The notes beneath the pieces were generated by a model that was not told where the DNA came from, made no database searches, and saw only the letters and a program-made list of their open reading frames with translations. Shown in pieces: positions 21,200-33,445 of a stretch of 64,000 nt of DNA. The stretch comes from Chlorophyllum brunneum (Eukaryota; Basidiomycota; Agaricomycetes; Agaricales; Agaricaceae). Every line of letters begins with the position of its first letter. The stretch's first letter is position 1. A program made the position numbers and the translations under genes. Where the stretch lies: positions 1,426,001-1,490,000 of the forward strand of contig OY756144.1 of NCBI GenBank assembly GCA_963576785.1. The letters run 5' to 3'.

Positions 21200-23401
21200 A
21201 TGTCCTCGCAATTCATCGACAACTTCACCCTTCATCTCACCGCCTCTTCACCCTCTTTACCTTTTGCCACGCTCGGCGCGGCTTCGGAAGATCTGCAAAC
21301 AACAGACTCTGCCCAGATTTCGACCGCCAAACACGAACTCCATGCCCTTCTCGCCTCGTTCCCCCACTCTCAACGCCTCAACTCCAATAAAATCAGAAAC
21401 GCGGTCTCTGTTCTTCTTCAGCTCGAGGCAAGGACAACGAGTCCTTTTACAGCTGTAGATGCTGAAGAGGACGCGTTGAGAGATGTTGTCATTGGGAAGC
21501 TCACCATCGGCTTGTATGCGGAAGCAATGGACATTTACTTGACTCAGGCAACCGAGATCGAAGCTGAAGCTGAATGGTGGCGGGATATCGAGCGTTCCAG
21601 GCTGAATATCGCTTGGTATCTGTTGCAGAGTATGTTGTCCTCCCAATAATCCCACAACGCCGAGCTTATATCATGGCTTTTCAGCAACACCAGTTCGATT
21701 GTGTAACGTGGTTCAGACAGTGATTTCTGCCGTTCGCGCCCAGAACTTGCCTCTCAACTTGTCTACGTTCACACCGTCCTCGTTGGCGAGACACTTCCCA
21801 ACGTCACCCACATCACCTTTCAGGCCTAGTGTTCTGACCACGGCGTTCTTCCCTCATTTGTCCCGGAATTCATTAACGATTACCGCACTCTTGTATCCTC
21901 CAACCCCCACTATCTCAGAGGGCTCATTCACGAAGAGAATCACGCATACAATATCCTACTACTTCACCCTAATCACTAACTGCATCACCTACCCTCTTTC
22001 CTTAACCCGCCAAGAATGCCGCTCCAATCGTCGCGATCTCGAAAATATCCGTAACGAACGCGCCGAAATCCTTGGGCAGCTCTCACAGTTACGCAACTTC
22101 CTTACCTCAATACTAACTAACCCCTCCTATGAATACTCTGGTACAACCCAATTCCTCCCAAAAATCCAGCGTTTTGTCGAAATCCTGGATCAAAAGGCCG
22201 CTGTGGACGCAGATACGACTTATCCCTCACCCATTCAAGCGCTGGCACATTTGTCCAACGAAACAATACCCGAGCTGGCGATATCTCACAAGCGGAGAAC
22301 TAATGGGTTGTTGAGGCCGAGGGCTTTGGTTCTTGTTTGGCCGAAGATTGTGTTACTTCCCCCGCTTGTGCTCATGGCGTGCAAGTCGTTATACGCTTCC
22401 AGGGCGAGTCTAGAGGAAGTCGCGAGGGACACAGTTGAGACGTTGAAGGGTTTTGTGAGGGGTTGGTTATTGGAGCCCTTGCGTGATGTTTTGAAGACCG
22501 TGCGTAGTGGTTCCGGTGATGAGGAAGGTGTATTAGTGAGAAAGGAGGGCGTACTTGCAGATCTCGATGTAAGCCGACTTCTCACTCTTGAAGGCTTGGT
22601 GCCAGACATTGATATATGTACCGTAGAGCCTGGAACGTATGACACTTTCTCTGGCAAGAGACAAGCTTCAATACGATGAGGATCAACTTGCTGCCCTGTC
22701 GAGGCAGATACGCCTGGGCGACATGACGCCAGTCATGGAAGTCTACGAAGAGGACATTCGCAGGCCGCTGAGGAGTGCAATTGCAGGGACTCTCTTGCGA
22801 AATGTTTTCATCCAAGTGCAGAAGGCTAAAGTGGGCGTTCCATCGAGCTGCTCATGCCCATTAGCTCATGTTCTCTAGGTCGATATTGACCAAGCTCTGA
22901 CTGGCATCGACCGCCTGCTCAAATCACAAGAGCTCACGTTCGCGTTCGTCGGTGTTGCTCCTGCATTGGCAATTGTGTACCTGGCAGGGGGTGCCATCGT
23001 CCGTGTTTGGACCGGAGGACGAGGGAGATATGGAGGTTTGCAAAGGAGGAAAGGTGTTTGGGACGCTATGCGGTATATTCCCTTTAATTGCGTCGAATGA
23101 ACATCTGTTTTGACGAGGAACTACTAGACGCATTGAAAGATTGCTCATAACCCAACCTACGGATACCCAACAAGTTGCGGCTCTCCCTTCTGGCTTGTTG
23201 CTCCTCTCTCTGGCCCGCTTACGTTCCTACGCCGTCAATTGTATTCCAATTAATTCCAGGCTCCGTGAAGGATTCCTCGAAGACCTCGATGACTTGGAGA
23301 ACCCAGAATTGGGTCGGGATGCAAAGTTGGAGGTGGTCCATAGAATGTGGAGATGTTGGGGTGCGCGGTTAGGTTGGGAGACGTGTGGTGAGTATTATTG
23401 A
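21200..23401 (+). CDS. NCA2: NCA2-like mitochondrial outer-membrane protein
   Basis: Five exons, 21200-21629, 21685-22568, 22627-22830, 22879-23072 and 23128-23401, encode 661 residues. Nca2 of yeast helps control expression of the mitochondrial ATP synthase subunits encoded by ATP6 and ATP8 and sits in the outer membrane. The diagnostic NCA2 region runs from about residue 440: LARDKLQYDEDQLAALSRQI, PVMEVYEEDIRRPLRSAI, GTLLRNVFIQVQKAKVDID and LLKSQELTFAFVGVAPALAI, the last part being a membrane segment. Earlier hydrophobic stretches near residues 200 and 345 fit further membrane segments. It follows HIS1 on the same strand after 126 bases. The very C-terminus, after the MWRCWG block, could differ if a further intron exists at 23389. 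Confidence 0.9.
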
Positions 23402-23885
23402 GGAGCGGATCAGCGACTCGCTGTTCCAAGGCAACCGCATCAGCGGCGGCATGGAATGCAGGCTGTGAAGGTACCACCCATGCCACCCTCTCGAACGTAC
23501 CAGTGGAACGGATTGCAGGGTGTTTTAGCTTCCTACTGTAATGGCCAGAAGTTCACAATGATACGTCCGAGTCGTACTTTCATGGCAACAAGCCGCAGCA
23601 CCGATAATGAGATTATGGGATCCCATTCTATCCCCCCACACTCCCACCGCCTCCGAATCCGACCTCATTTATGGGGTCCCATCCAGCTTTCTGCACAGGT
23701 GCGCGTGGCTCCTGGCTCCTACAGGATACACATCCGGCATAGATTACGTGGTATGCGATAAGAACTCGAGCGGGCACACCTGTCTTTGCGATGGGCGCAC
23801 GCCTCAGAGTTGGGTTTATAAAGAACATTGGAAAAGAACTGCCCATTCCGATTCAACAGGAACATGATTATGTGATACCCAGAGT
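23402..23885. other. Region between convergent NCA2 and MSH5
   Basis: About 480 bases between the 3' ends of two convergent genes. Short frames on both strands show no recognisable sequence. It probably holds only the two 3' untranslated regions. Confidence 0.5.
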
Positions 23886-26800
23886 TCAATCCGATTCCCT
23901 TCCCAAAATCTCGGCCAGCTTGGCTTTCGAGCCTTTACCGTCACGTTCGTCCAGTTGCCATGCAAGGAACCTGCGACAAATCTCCTCGGCGACTTTCAGT
24001 TCTCTGCGTTCCTTCTCATTCATTTCTTCGTCATGCAACTGGCTGAGCTCGTGACTAGATATAAGGTCACTGAAGGCGATGTTGGTGGTATAGAGACGTG
24101 TAATTGGGTGCATCGTGCTACATACCTAACGTGTCTTGCTCGCTGAGAAATGCGTTCCGGAAGTCCACACAGCACTGCACATTTCCCGGCGTGAGAATCC
24201 AACGACAGCCCGTCAACCACTTTGTATAGATAAGTGATATTCTCCCCAGAGTTTGTCCTGATACCGTTGGGCTGGACAGAGGACACATCACTCTCGGCAG
24301 TGCCCTCACCCGTTGTGCAGAATATAACTTGCATGTGACAGAATGTTATCGGGACGTTGCGAGGGTCCAGAAGTTGATCGTTGAAAACGTCGTGAAAGTG
24401 TGTTGCAACAAGAACCTTGGGGCACTCGGCACCTCTACTTAGGAGGTGCTTCAAAACGCCACAAAACAGGCCGGCACCATCTGAATCTGAGTTCAGAAAT
24501 TAATAGGGGGGTCATTAGTTTTGCATACCTGTTGATAGAGTCCCTTTCCCAAATTCATCCAAGAGAATGAGTGACCGCTGTGTGCAATTCCGCAAGGATA
24601 GCGAAACTTGGTTGAGGTCTATCATAAAAGCAGACTGGACCTATGATGGCACAATTCAGCTTCAGTGGTCACCAAGGAATTCTAACCACAGGCACTTTTG
24701 ACACTGATTCACGCGTGGACACTCGAGTAAATACTGGAATCAAGTCAGCAAGTTGGCAATGCAGGGACTGGAAAAGAGGGCTTGCTCTTGTCGACCAGGC
24801 CCAGTCTTGCGTAATCTGCAGGTACGAAGCTACTCGAGTGAGAAATTTCGGGGCAGGAGATAAATTCGTATTCTACCATCCAATCTGTCCAGATAAGTGA
24901 AAACTGGTATTATCAGACCGACACTACTTACCTGTGCCATGATTTGGATAAGAGCAACCTAAGTAAGTTTCAGGGGGTGTCACAACTTGAGTGATATTTG
25001 ACGAACTTGCTTCAAGAATATACTCTGGAGAGTATATGAATCTCAGACTCAGAATCACGTAATTTGGTCACCTTTCCACAGGCATTAGCTCCTGTACACA
25101 GTATGACACTGTTGACTGCCTTTCCGTCTTCGTCAAGAAAGGGAGAGCCGATTCCTGCGCCACCAACAACATTGGTGTCGTTCGGCACGAAAACGTCAAC
25201 CACCTGCTCCTGCAATGGATGTCTGAAGCGAAACGTCAGTTCTCTGTGTTTGACATGAACTCCAATTGGTTCTTCTCTAACCGTCCTCCAATTACTTCAG
25301 CGACGTTATCCTCTACCATGTCGGGCTGTTTATAATTGTAGTTCCTGGAAGCCTCTGCAAAGGATAGTAGACAATCTAGTTCAGCACAAATATCGCAAAC
25401 GCCAGCTATCATTTCGTCATGTATGAGGACCTCTTCAAGGAGTTCCTGGACAATCTCAATTTCCCTGTCAACGATGGCCGAATGAAGATCCCCAATGTGG
25501 TTGTCCATGTCTGTAACACCAATTCTTTAGCTATTGAGAACCAGGATTGCTCGAGGCGGACCGTGCATCTCAAGCGATTTGAAGTAGACATGGGCGCTGC
25601 AAGGCTTCAAGGTCATTCATGCATCAGCATTTACTCACTCACTCGGATGAAAACTGGTTCATAGATTCAGCATTGGCAGGTTCATCAAATTAGGTCAGAC
25701 CTGCAATGTCCAGCCATCTTGGATTGGCGCCAGGCCTGCTTCCCATTCTTGTGAAAACGGAATGCATATGAGATAACCTTGAGACCTTGTTGCGTTAATA
25801 CGGGCACGAGTCCACCGAATAAGGGGACTCTTAACCAAGTTGAGGGAAATAGACCACGTTAAGCGATGCGGCCAACTCTGTTGGAACATTCTGCGAAATT
25901 TGATGTGCGACATTCGACTGGAAATTTCCTTCATGAGGAACCTGAACAATAAGAGACCAAACGCGCACACCAAAATAGAGTCTATGCCGTGATACACATG
26001 CTTTCTGTTGTCCAACTCCTCATCAATGCCTGGCCGAACGCAGACCCGCTCGGCGAGTGCAGATTCTTCCCAATCGATCTGACAAAATTGGTGAGAGCAC
26101 TATTTATCGGAATCCCAAGATATGCTGCGAACAATGTCGTTTACTCGCATCCCCATCTCCTTGAGAACGGGGATGTCAACTGCCGCAAGAAGCTAGAAGG
26201 AACGTCCATCAGATACACCGGAAGGCTCTCACCTATAGAAGAACGTACCCGTTTGACTACGTCTACTCCATTCCCACTGTGAAGCTCCGCGATTGTATCA
26301 CACAGCATGACAATGTGAAAGGAAAGCTCGTGGAACATTTGCACACAGGTTAAGCTTTGAAGGAGCTAAAGGACCTACTTTTGCAAGTGCCTGCCAATCT
26401 GAGAGCTTACTCTTTCCAGCTCTCATCGCAACGAGGATTCGAGGAACATTCTTGACTCCCCTCAGGTGGTTATTTATAATATTCGCAGGGATTAGATTCT
26501 CGGACTTGGAGAAGCACGCCACAGCTTCATGTCGGGACTTGATCACGGAAATAGCAAGCGACGGCCTGAGAAGCCAGGAGTATAATAGAGACCGCCCCAA
26601 CGCTGTTTTGGTATAGTTGAGGGTTCCTAGAGTTTATCGTATTAACGAAAAAATTGAGCGTGGGGAACGCCGCTGACCATAGAGTGAGAGACCTTCTTTG
26701 AACTTCTCGGAATGAACGGAGGCGTGGTTTTCGTTTTCGAAGACTTGTAAGGACCTGGTGCTGGGGGTTAGACAGGTATCTCGCAGGGAACCAGCTTACA

Positions 26801-27908
26801 AAAGGGCGTCTGAGTTGATGTGCATGACTTCATTTCTATAAAGCAGGTATTAGGTATGATCATAGCAGTCAGTTCAGATGCACGAACAAACTAAGAATCT
26901 CAATCTCTCTGATTTCTAGCCCCTGTATGTCCTCATCATCGAGGTCACTCATTGCTCGTTCTCTCACAAGATGATCAACAAGTGCCCCAGCAGCAGACAT
27001 CTATCACAAGAAATAAGTTATAACGATCATACAATTCTGGAGGATACAACGCACACAAAGCGGTGAGCTTTCGATGCAAGAGAAGTTGGACAAGCGAATC
27101 GAGGCGTTCCAACGTCTTATAGTTGGGTCACCCGTTTCGTCACGTCTTTTGCGCATAAAGTCGTACGCATCACGAGAAATACCATTGCTGGTAGTTTCAA
27201 AAGGCGTGTTGCTCCATGTAGTGAGGCCGTTCATAGGTAGGACCGCGAGACGATTCAAATATAACAAACGGTCTTTGCCCTTTGTGGGATTAAATTCCTT
27301 GTATGGTCTAATCTGAAACGTCGCATTGGTCGCGTCCACTGGCAAAGGTGAATATATGCACATATTGAACGGCAGGAAGACACCTACAATGGTCGCGTAC
27401 AGAGTCAATGAAATTATCGTCTGACTTTGAGCTTGTTAGTACAATGTCAGGCGAAGCCTGCTCAAGAACTACTGTCAAATGAGCGCATATACTGACAGGT
27501 TTAAGGGAAAGCGCACGCATAATAGTGAGATCACAATGATGTGACTCTTGTGTATCCTCAAGCAAGTACAGGACACAGTTGATAGGGTGGAAATAGGCAG
27601 CACCGACTCGACCCCTATTCGAAGCTGGGTCAACAAAAATCAAGCGAAATGGGGAAAGGCGCACTGCGAACAAAAAACGGCCAGGGATATCTGAGACCGT
27701 TAGTCAAACCAAGAGATACTTGGAGCACCAGGGAAAAACGTTAAACCTTAGGGTTAAATTCTAACTCTTCGCTCTGGCTTTCGCTATCCCCACTGGAACC
27801 GGCTGAATTCCACCTGACTCTCTTTTTGTTGGGTATCTCATCGCTAGAACTCCTACTTTCACCCCTTGTGTTTGAGGTGGTTGTATTTAGTTGTCTCTTG
27901 GAAGGCAT
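23886..27908 (-). CDS. MSH5: MutS homologue 5 (meiotic crossover factor)
   Basis: The gene is cut into 26 exons: 27747-27908, 27665-27690, 27517-27614, 27388-27468, 27055-27338, 26888-27000, 26800-26835, 26678-26754, 26379-26626, 26249-26326, 26133-26192, 25971-26078, 25836-25917, 25701-25777, 25643-25653, 25562-25596, 25282-25510, 25072-25222, 25007-25024, 24932-24958, 24877-24884, 24786-24829, 24696-24733, 24529-24640, 24126-24486 and 23886-24069. They sum to 915 residues without a frame break. Msh5 pairs with Msh4 to stabilise meiotic crossover intermediates. Seen: core block [14 protein letters not shown], Walker A GANACGKS near residue 650, FMIDLNQVS, Walker [12 protein letters not shown] and [12 protein letters not shown]. 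The intron at 24785 is GC-AG. The N-terminus is Ser-rich and basic. Confidence 0.93.
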
Positions 27909-28078
27909 TTAGAAGCAAACGAGAGGCAATGATCAAGACCGACGCGGAAGCTTCGTGGCGTGACGCGATCACGTGGGTGGTCCAAATTTTCTGAGCAGGT
28001 ACGTGGCTGGAAGAGAGGTGGATTATCATGACACAAAAAGCAGTGGTGGTAAATCGACAACAAATTTGTGTGACTGTT

Positions 28079-29414
28079 CTATTTAGGCCCTTTGAGAAGA
28101 TCTTTCGCATCACTCCCGGCCACTGATAGACGACAAGAGAATTAGCGATTTTGGTACTCAACATGGGTCAAGGGGGAACAAACTTGCCGTTAAGGAGTAA
28201 GCTCTGGGAATCAAGCATCACTTTGTTGCTCGACACCGCTAGCTGCGATGCAATATCCCTCGCTGCCTCAAGGCGACGAAGTTCAAGGAAGCCTTTATTC
28301 TTCCGCAATGATTCTCCGACGAGCTCTGCCGCTTGGGCCTCACCCTGAGCACGAACGATAATAGACTATAATAGTGTAATTGCTTTATGCTGGCACCACT
28401 GAAATCAGCCCACTGACGTACCTGCTTCTCCTGGATAGCCTGGTCGACGAGAAAAGCAGCACGGAAAGCCGTTTGTTGGGCAACCTAAGAGGACCTTGAG
28501 GCATTGTTGCCTGGGGGGGACGTTGGACTGACCTGTTTGGCTTCAACAGCGTGGGTGAATTCAGGGGAGAATGCGACGTGAGTGATCGAGACATCGTCGA
28601 GTACGAGTTTAAATCGGAGAGCCCGTTGCGTTAAGTTTTCACGAACCAAGCGAGAGACCTGAAAGACCAGTCAGGGCGACAAAGCCCAACCCCAAAGGAA
28701 GCAAACCGGCATACGTGTTCCCGCTGGGTAATCAACTGACTGGCGTTGAACTGCGCGACCACGCTCTTCAAAACCTCATTGACGATGGAGGGAAGAACTC
28801 GCTCGTCAAAGTCTTGGCCAAGCTCACGGTAAATTGACGGGAGGTTATTGGTGGAAGGTCGAGAAAGAACACGACAAGTGATATTAACCATTTGAAGGTC
28901 TGCAAGTCATGAGTACACCACACAATGGCAAGCTGATAAGTTTACTGACCCTTTGTTCCAGTGAGACTGGCAATGCTCCGTGGTTTGGCACGAATATCAA
29001 AAATGATGGGTGTCTCAAGCCAAGGCATCTAGAAGCAAGTATTATAACGGAAGAGACCTGCAAGGTTAGGGCACATACCACCAGGTGAGTGCCTTCGTTA
29101 TACACCTCCTCCTTCACACCGTGTATGCTGACCAACATCAGAAGAATGTAGTCTCTAAAACCTGTAGACTCACCGACTATATTTAATTGCGCGGTGACCA
29201 CCATCAACTGCGACGAGTCAGGAAACTTGTATATGGTGTCAGCAACAGAAGACACACCATTGAATAAACTCGCATTGAGAGCGAAACCACCGGCAACGAG
29301 AGCGATAAGAAGACCACTTCCAGCGAAGACACCTTTTCCGGGACCCCCAGGACCACCACCACCAACTGTTCGAATCTGCCTTGCCAGTCTTCTGAAAGCC
29401 TCTTGACCGTCCAT
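28079..29414 (-). CDS. PHB2: Prohibitin-2 (mitochondrial inner-membrane scaffold)
   Basis: Nine exons, 29258-29414, 29174-29207, 29080-29128, 28950-29028, 28715-28899, 28533-28658, 28422-28484, 28188-28365 and 28079-28122, encode 304 residues. Phb2 forms ring complexes with Phb1 in the inner membrane and supports protease regulation and cristae. Seen: an N-terminal membrane anchor ([17 protein letters not shown]), [57 protein letters not shown] and the coiled-coil region to [20 protein letters not shown]. The last intron is GC-AG (GCAAGT at 28187). If it is retained, the protein ends a few residues later at a stop at 28168-28170 with a different tail. It follows MSH5 after 170 bases. Confidence 0.94.
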
Positions 29415-29722
29415 GGTGAGTTGCGCGACAAATGGCGACGACGCGAAGAGCTATGTGACCCGGCATCCTTTGTCACACAAACCGTCACGTAACCCAAAAT
29501 AGGCCAGGATAATGGAGCGTCATTGAGGGCTCTAGGCAAGACTCCTTTAGCAATCCCTCCAACATACCAAAAGCACTCGATAACCCACGGAAACCAATGG
29601 ATTACGCGCTACTACCATGTGACAAGTTTATCAGGTCCTGAGTCACGTATATCCGCTAGTCACGAGCAATTTTTCTCTTGCTCAGCTCATCTCCCAGTTT
29701 AGACTCACCACTCACGTTCGCC
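29415..29722. other. Divergent promoter between PHB2 and the PQ-loop gene
   Basis: 308 bases between two divergent start codons, so it must serve both promoters. No clear TATA element or repeated operator was seen. Confidence 0.5.
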
Positions 29723-30916
29723 ATGATCAGTAACAGCGGCTTGAGCAGCATCGTAAGGAGCTTTCATTTTTAATCTGTCTGGGCTTTTCATTGACTGGAA
29801 TGACAACCACTAGTTTGGCTGGATATCCATTGCCTGCTGGTACGCTGGACCAGATAAGGTCGTCTTATCAGTCAAACTCAATCTGTTTACAGGATTGTGG
29901 TCTACTCCCCCCAGATATACGAGAATTATGCGTTGCAGTCTGGGGAGGGTGTCAGTGTGGCCTTTGTATTAATCTGGCTGGCGGGGGACCTCTGCAACCT
30001 CATTGGTGCTTTGATTGCTGGTCTGCTGCCAACTATTATCATTCTTGCATGCTACGTAAGCCCATTCACCCGCAGCGTTTGCTCGGCGCTGATACATGAC
30101 TTGTAGTACTCCCTATGTGAGATCACACTCCTTTGCCAGATTTACTACTACCGATGGAAGAACGGACAACGCCTGTTTATGTCCAGACCCGTGGAAGACG
30201 GGGAGAGTGCACCACTACTTCTTCCTGGAGAGGACCAAGACAAGTCTAACCACCTGAGTACCAGGACTTTAGTCACCCGCTATACGGCCACTCTTCTTTT
30301 CGTCTGCCTCGTTGGAACGATAGCATGGTGGATTTCGGATGAGGACGAGCAGAAAGAAACCCCACTGCCCAGTTTCCCAAGCGAGGATTGGTGGAAGAGC
30401 CAAGTGTTCGGTTGGATAAGTGCCCTATGTTTCGTGAGTCGACTGCCCTGCACCGGCTAACTGATTTCATCATGGATTTGAGAAGATCGGGTCTCGCTTT
30501 CCACAGATCAGTGAGCGCCGTCCGCTTTGTAACGTCCATCAGTGGGAAAACTAACGATGATAGCCAAGAATTTTAGGACGAGGTGCGAGGGTTTGTCGCC
30601 CGCGCTTTTTTTCTTCGCCCTGTGTGGAAACATCACGTACGCGTCGTCGATTCTTGCTAAGAGTACGGACAGGGAGTACTTGGTCGTCAATGCAAGCTGG
30701 CTGGCAGGTAAGAAAGGGTATTAGGGCTGGTGATAGGGCTAACGATGTGAACAGGGAGTGGGTTGATTGTGTTTTTGGACATATTCGTGAGTGGCTGAAA
30801 CCGCGGTGGTGACGCCGGGGCTGACTCCACCTTCCATACAGGTGCTCTGCCAATTTGTGCACTACCGTGCGCAGGACAGAAGGCCCGGCGGACGAGTCGG
30901 GGATACAGGAGAATAG
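29723..30916 (+). CDS. PQ-loop membrane transporter (Ypq/RTC2-like, vacuolar basic amino acids)
   Basis: Eight exons, 29723-29752, 29814-29839, 29893-30055, 30107-30433, 30486-30510, 30564-30707, 30755-30786 and 30842-30916, encode 273 residues. The two PQ-loop motifs are visible: YSPQIYENYALQSGEGVSVA with LIWLAGDLCNLIGALIAG after it, and FPQITKNFRTRCEGLSPALF with FALCGNITYASSIL after it. That arrangement, with about seven membrane segments and a hydrophilic middle loop containing PLLLPGE, fits the Ypq1/RTC2 group that exports lysine or arginine from vacuoles (human PQLC2). The substrate is inferred from the family only. It shares a 308-base divergent promoter with PHB2. Confidence 0.87.
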
Positions 30917-31379
30917 ATAGGAAGTGTATCAGAGTACTACTTGGAAGGAATATTAGAAGCCTCGGTTTTGTGCGTGGCCTGAAAAGGCGGTGGGGGCCCG
31001 AAGGAGCGGACTCGAGGCAGCGGTGTGGCCAAAACAATCGGGGTTTGCGCAGGAGTCTGCCTCGTTGCATTCCTCGTGTCAGAGATGTTCATTACAACAT
31101 CCCACGTTGCAGGTCACTCCTCAGTTTTTCTCGCTCCCTGGTCCACTTGCTGGTAAAACATCTGCATGCTTGGTGCCTCGTGCTTATACGGAACACAACC
31201 AGTGCATCTCCTTTATCGGCACCCATCCAGAATGCTTATAACCCTCCCTTCCCGTCCCAGCCGCTGTTGCTGACGACGTAAGTTCCTTCAATTCACTTTA
31301 CCCCGGGCGCACATCCCAACGTCCCGAGCCAGCCTATTATTTAACGCGCTCTCCGACCACAACCGTCCCGCTCCCACCC
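30917..31379. other. Intergenic region, no gene seen
   Basis: About 460 bases between the PQ-loop gene and the next F-box gene. It ends in a C/T-rich stretch before the ATG at 31380, as expected of a fungal promoter. Open frames here are short and featureless. Confidence 0.5.
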
Positions 31380-33174
31380 ATGTCGCCCGTCGCTTTCTTC
31401 GACCCCCCGGCCGCTTTCGCCAAGCCATCGACTCCCAAATCCTACAATTCAGTTCCTAATTTCCACCGACACTTCCTCAACACCAAATACGATGACGCGT
31501 ATGTCCCCCGACCTCTGCCCCCGGGGAGAATATCCTCTCTCCGGGAGGCTATTAACAGCCTCGACACTCAGATGGCCGAGTTGATGTCGCAGCGTCAAAC
31601 TCTGAAGGCACAGCTAGAGCAGGAAGTCCGTCTACAGTCTCCCGTGATCCGTCTCCCGAGCGAACTCTTATCGTCCATCTTCATTATGGGTGTGCTGGGC
31701 ATGGGGGACGGGGATCCTATCATGGTTCCGACGCTGATGCTTGTGTGGTACGTTAATAGCTTATGCCCAGACCCATGTTTGTGCTGATTTGGAGCCCAGT
31801 CGTTATTGGGCAGAAGTGGCGCTGAACACTCCAGTGCTCTGGGCAAAGATCACCATCAGCCCTCATGATCCTGTTGAGAAAGCACGTAGACGACTTGAGC
31901 GTTCCAAATCGTGTCCCTTAGACATCACTGTCAATTTTGCGCCCCGCATGGACTGTCCATACAGTGTCAGCGAGCAGGTGATGCTCGCCATGGATCTTCT
32001 CCGGCCTGCACTATGGCGCACAAGATCATTTTCCCTGAGCGTTCCGAACCGCTCCCAAGTACACGCAGCTCTCCTTCAATGGAAAGATGATGCGCCCCTT
32101 CTGGAAACATTGTCCATCCATATATACCACTCAATACAAGAAGATCACCAAGCGACTCCTACAGCCCCTCTCTTCATTGGCAACACTCCACGCCTACGAT
32201 CATGCTCCTTTACGTCATTCAACTTCGGCTGGGACTTGCGGTTGCTGACACGACTTCGTGTACTCAAACTTGGCGGCTATTTCAACGGCTCGACTCCCTC
32301 GCCCTCAACCCTGATTGCTGTCCTACGTCAATGCCCAGAATTAGAGGAAATCGCTCTTCGCAATATCGCAGACGTCGATTCATATCCTTGTGGACCCACT
32401 GAAGACACCCCCGAGTTCACACCTTCTACGGGCAGAGTCATCCAACTCCCGCGACTCACGAGGGCATCGTTTTATTATACGGGCAGTGCCCTCACGCGGC
32501 AGATCATGTCCCAGATCGCTTTCCCGAAATTGGTACACCTTGAGCTTTCCTATTTGCAGAACATCAACCCGATCATTCAGTACCTGCACGCACAAGCCCT
32601 TACCAAGATCTCACTGAAATATCTTCGCATCGAGTCTTGTCTCTTCAACGAAATAACCTTTCTTAACCTTTTACGCCGATTATCTTCGTTGACGATTTTA
32701 GAAGTCGTCGACATAGAGGACATTTCTTCATACTTTTTGAAGGTATGTGATTCCTTCTTTTTTTCTTGCGAAGAGTGGGATAAACCGGGTTAGCAGGGAT
32801 TAACATCCTCACAGCCATGGATCTGCCCTCGCCTCGAGGAACTCAGCATTGACGGCTGTACGAGTCTCGACTGGGACTCCCTCCGAACATTTGTTGAAGC
32901 CCGTTTACCTCCCAGTCCACACGGATTTGCTCGATATCACACATCAACCATCCTAAAATCTACCTCCGCCTCTGAGGCAGCGGCTGCCCAAGCCCGTGCC
33001 AAAGCCCACTACTCTAGCCACTCGGGAGTTCTACCACCCCAGAGACTGCGGTCTATAGATGTCACACGTTGCAGCCAAATCAGCTGGGAGATGGTACAAT
33101 GGCTTAAGATGTATGTAGCCGAGGTGCGATGCGAGTCCGCTAAGGGAGTGTGGGGCGAGAATGTCTTGTCCTAG
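31380..33174 (+). CDS. F-box-like protein with N-terminal coiled coil
   Basis: Three exons, 31380-31747, 31800-32742 and 32815-33174, encode 556 residues. A short helix (LREAINSLDTQMAELMSQRQ, about residues 60-85) precedes the F-box-like block SPVIRLPSELLSSIFIMGV and the typical LVCRYWAEVALNTPVLWAKI ending. This helix plus F-box layout is the common agaricomycete type. The remainder holds irregular leucine-rich repeats and ends with LRSIDVTRCSQISWEMV, an LRR-like close. It should act as a substrate receptor of an SCF ubiquitin ligase. The target is unknown. The first intron must use the acceptor at 31799 to restore VCRYW. Confidence 0.85.
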
Positions 33175-33445
33175 CACCGTCTGAGAGGGTTTCGTTCACC
33201 CCACACTCACCACATCCAGATAACGAAACTATCAGTTACCTTACAGTACAGACGTTTTAGACTGTCATCTATCATTCCCTTGTCGCTCCGCGATCCGCTA
33301 TTTACGTGGTAACCTTATCTCATGGAAGGAAAAGAGTATTGTATCATAGATACCATTCGTGTCAATCGTACACAGTAATTCAACGGTCGAGTTCCAAAGC
33401 GTATGTTCCAGTGCTGTCCACCGGTACAGCCGTGGTACCTGTGAT

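Noticed and set aside
25942..25970. A 29-base intron in MSH5
   Set aside because: It would be too short and adds residues absent from the family; the acceptor at 25918 gives the conserved [12 protein letters not shown] junction.
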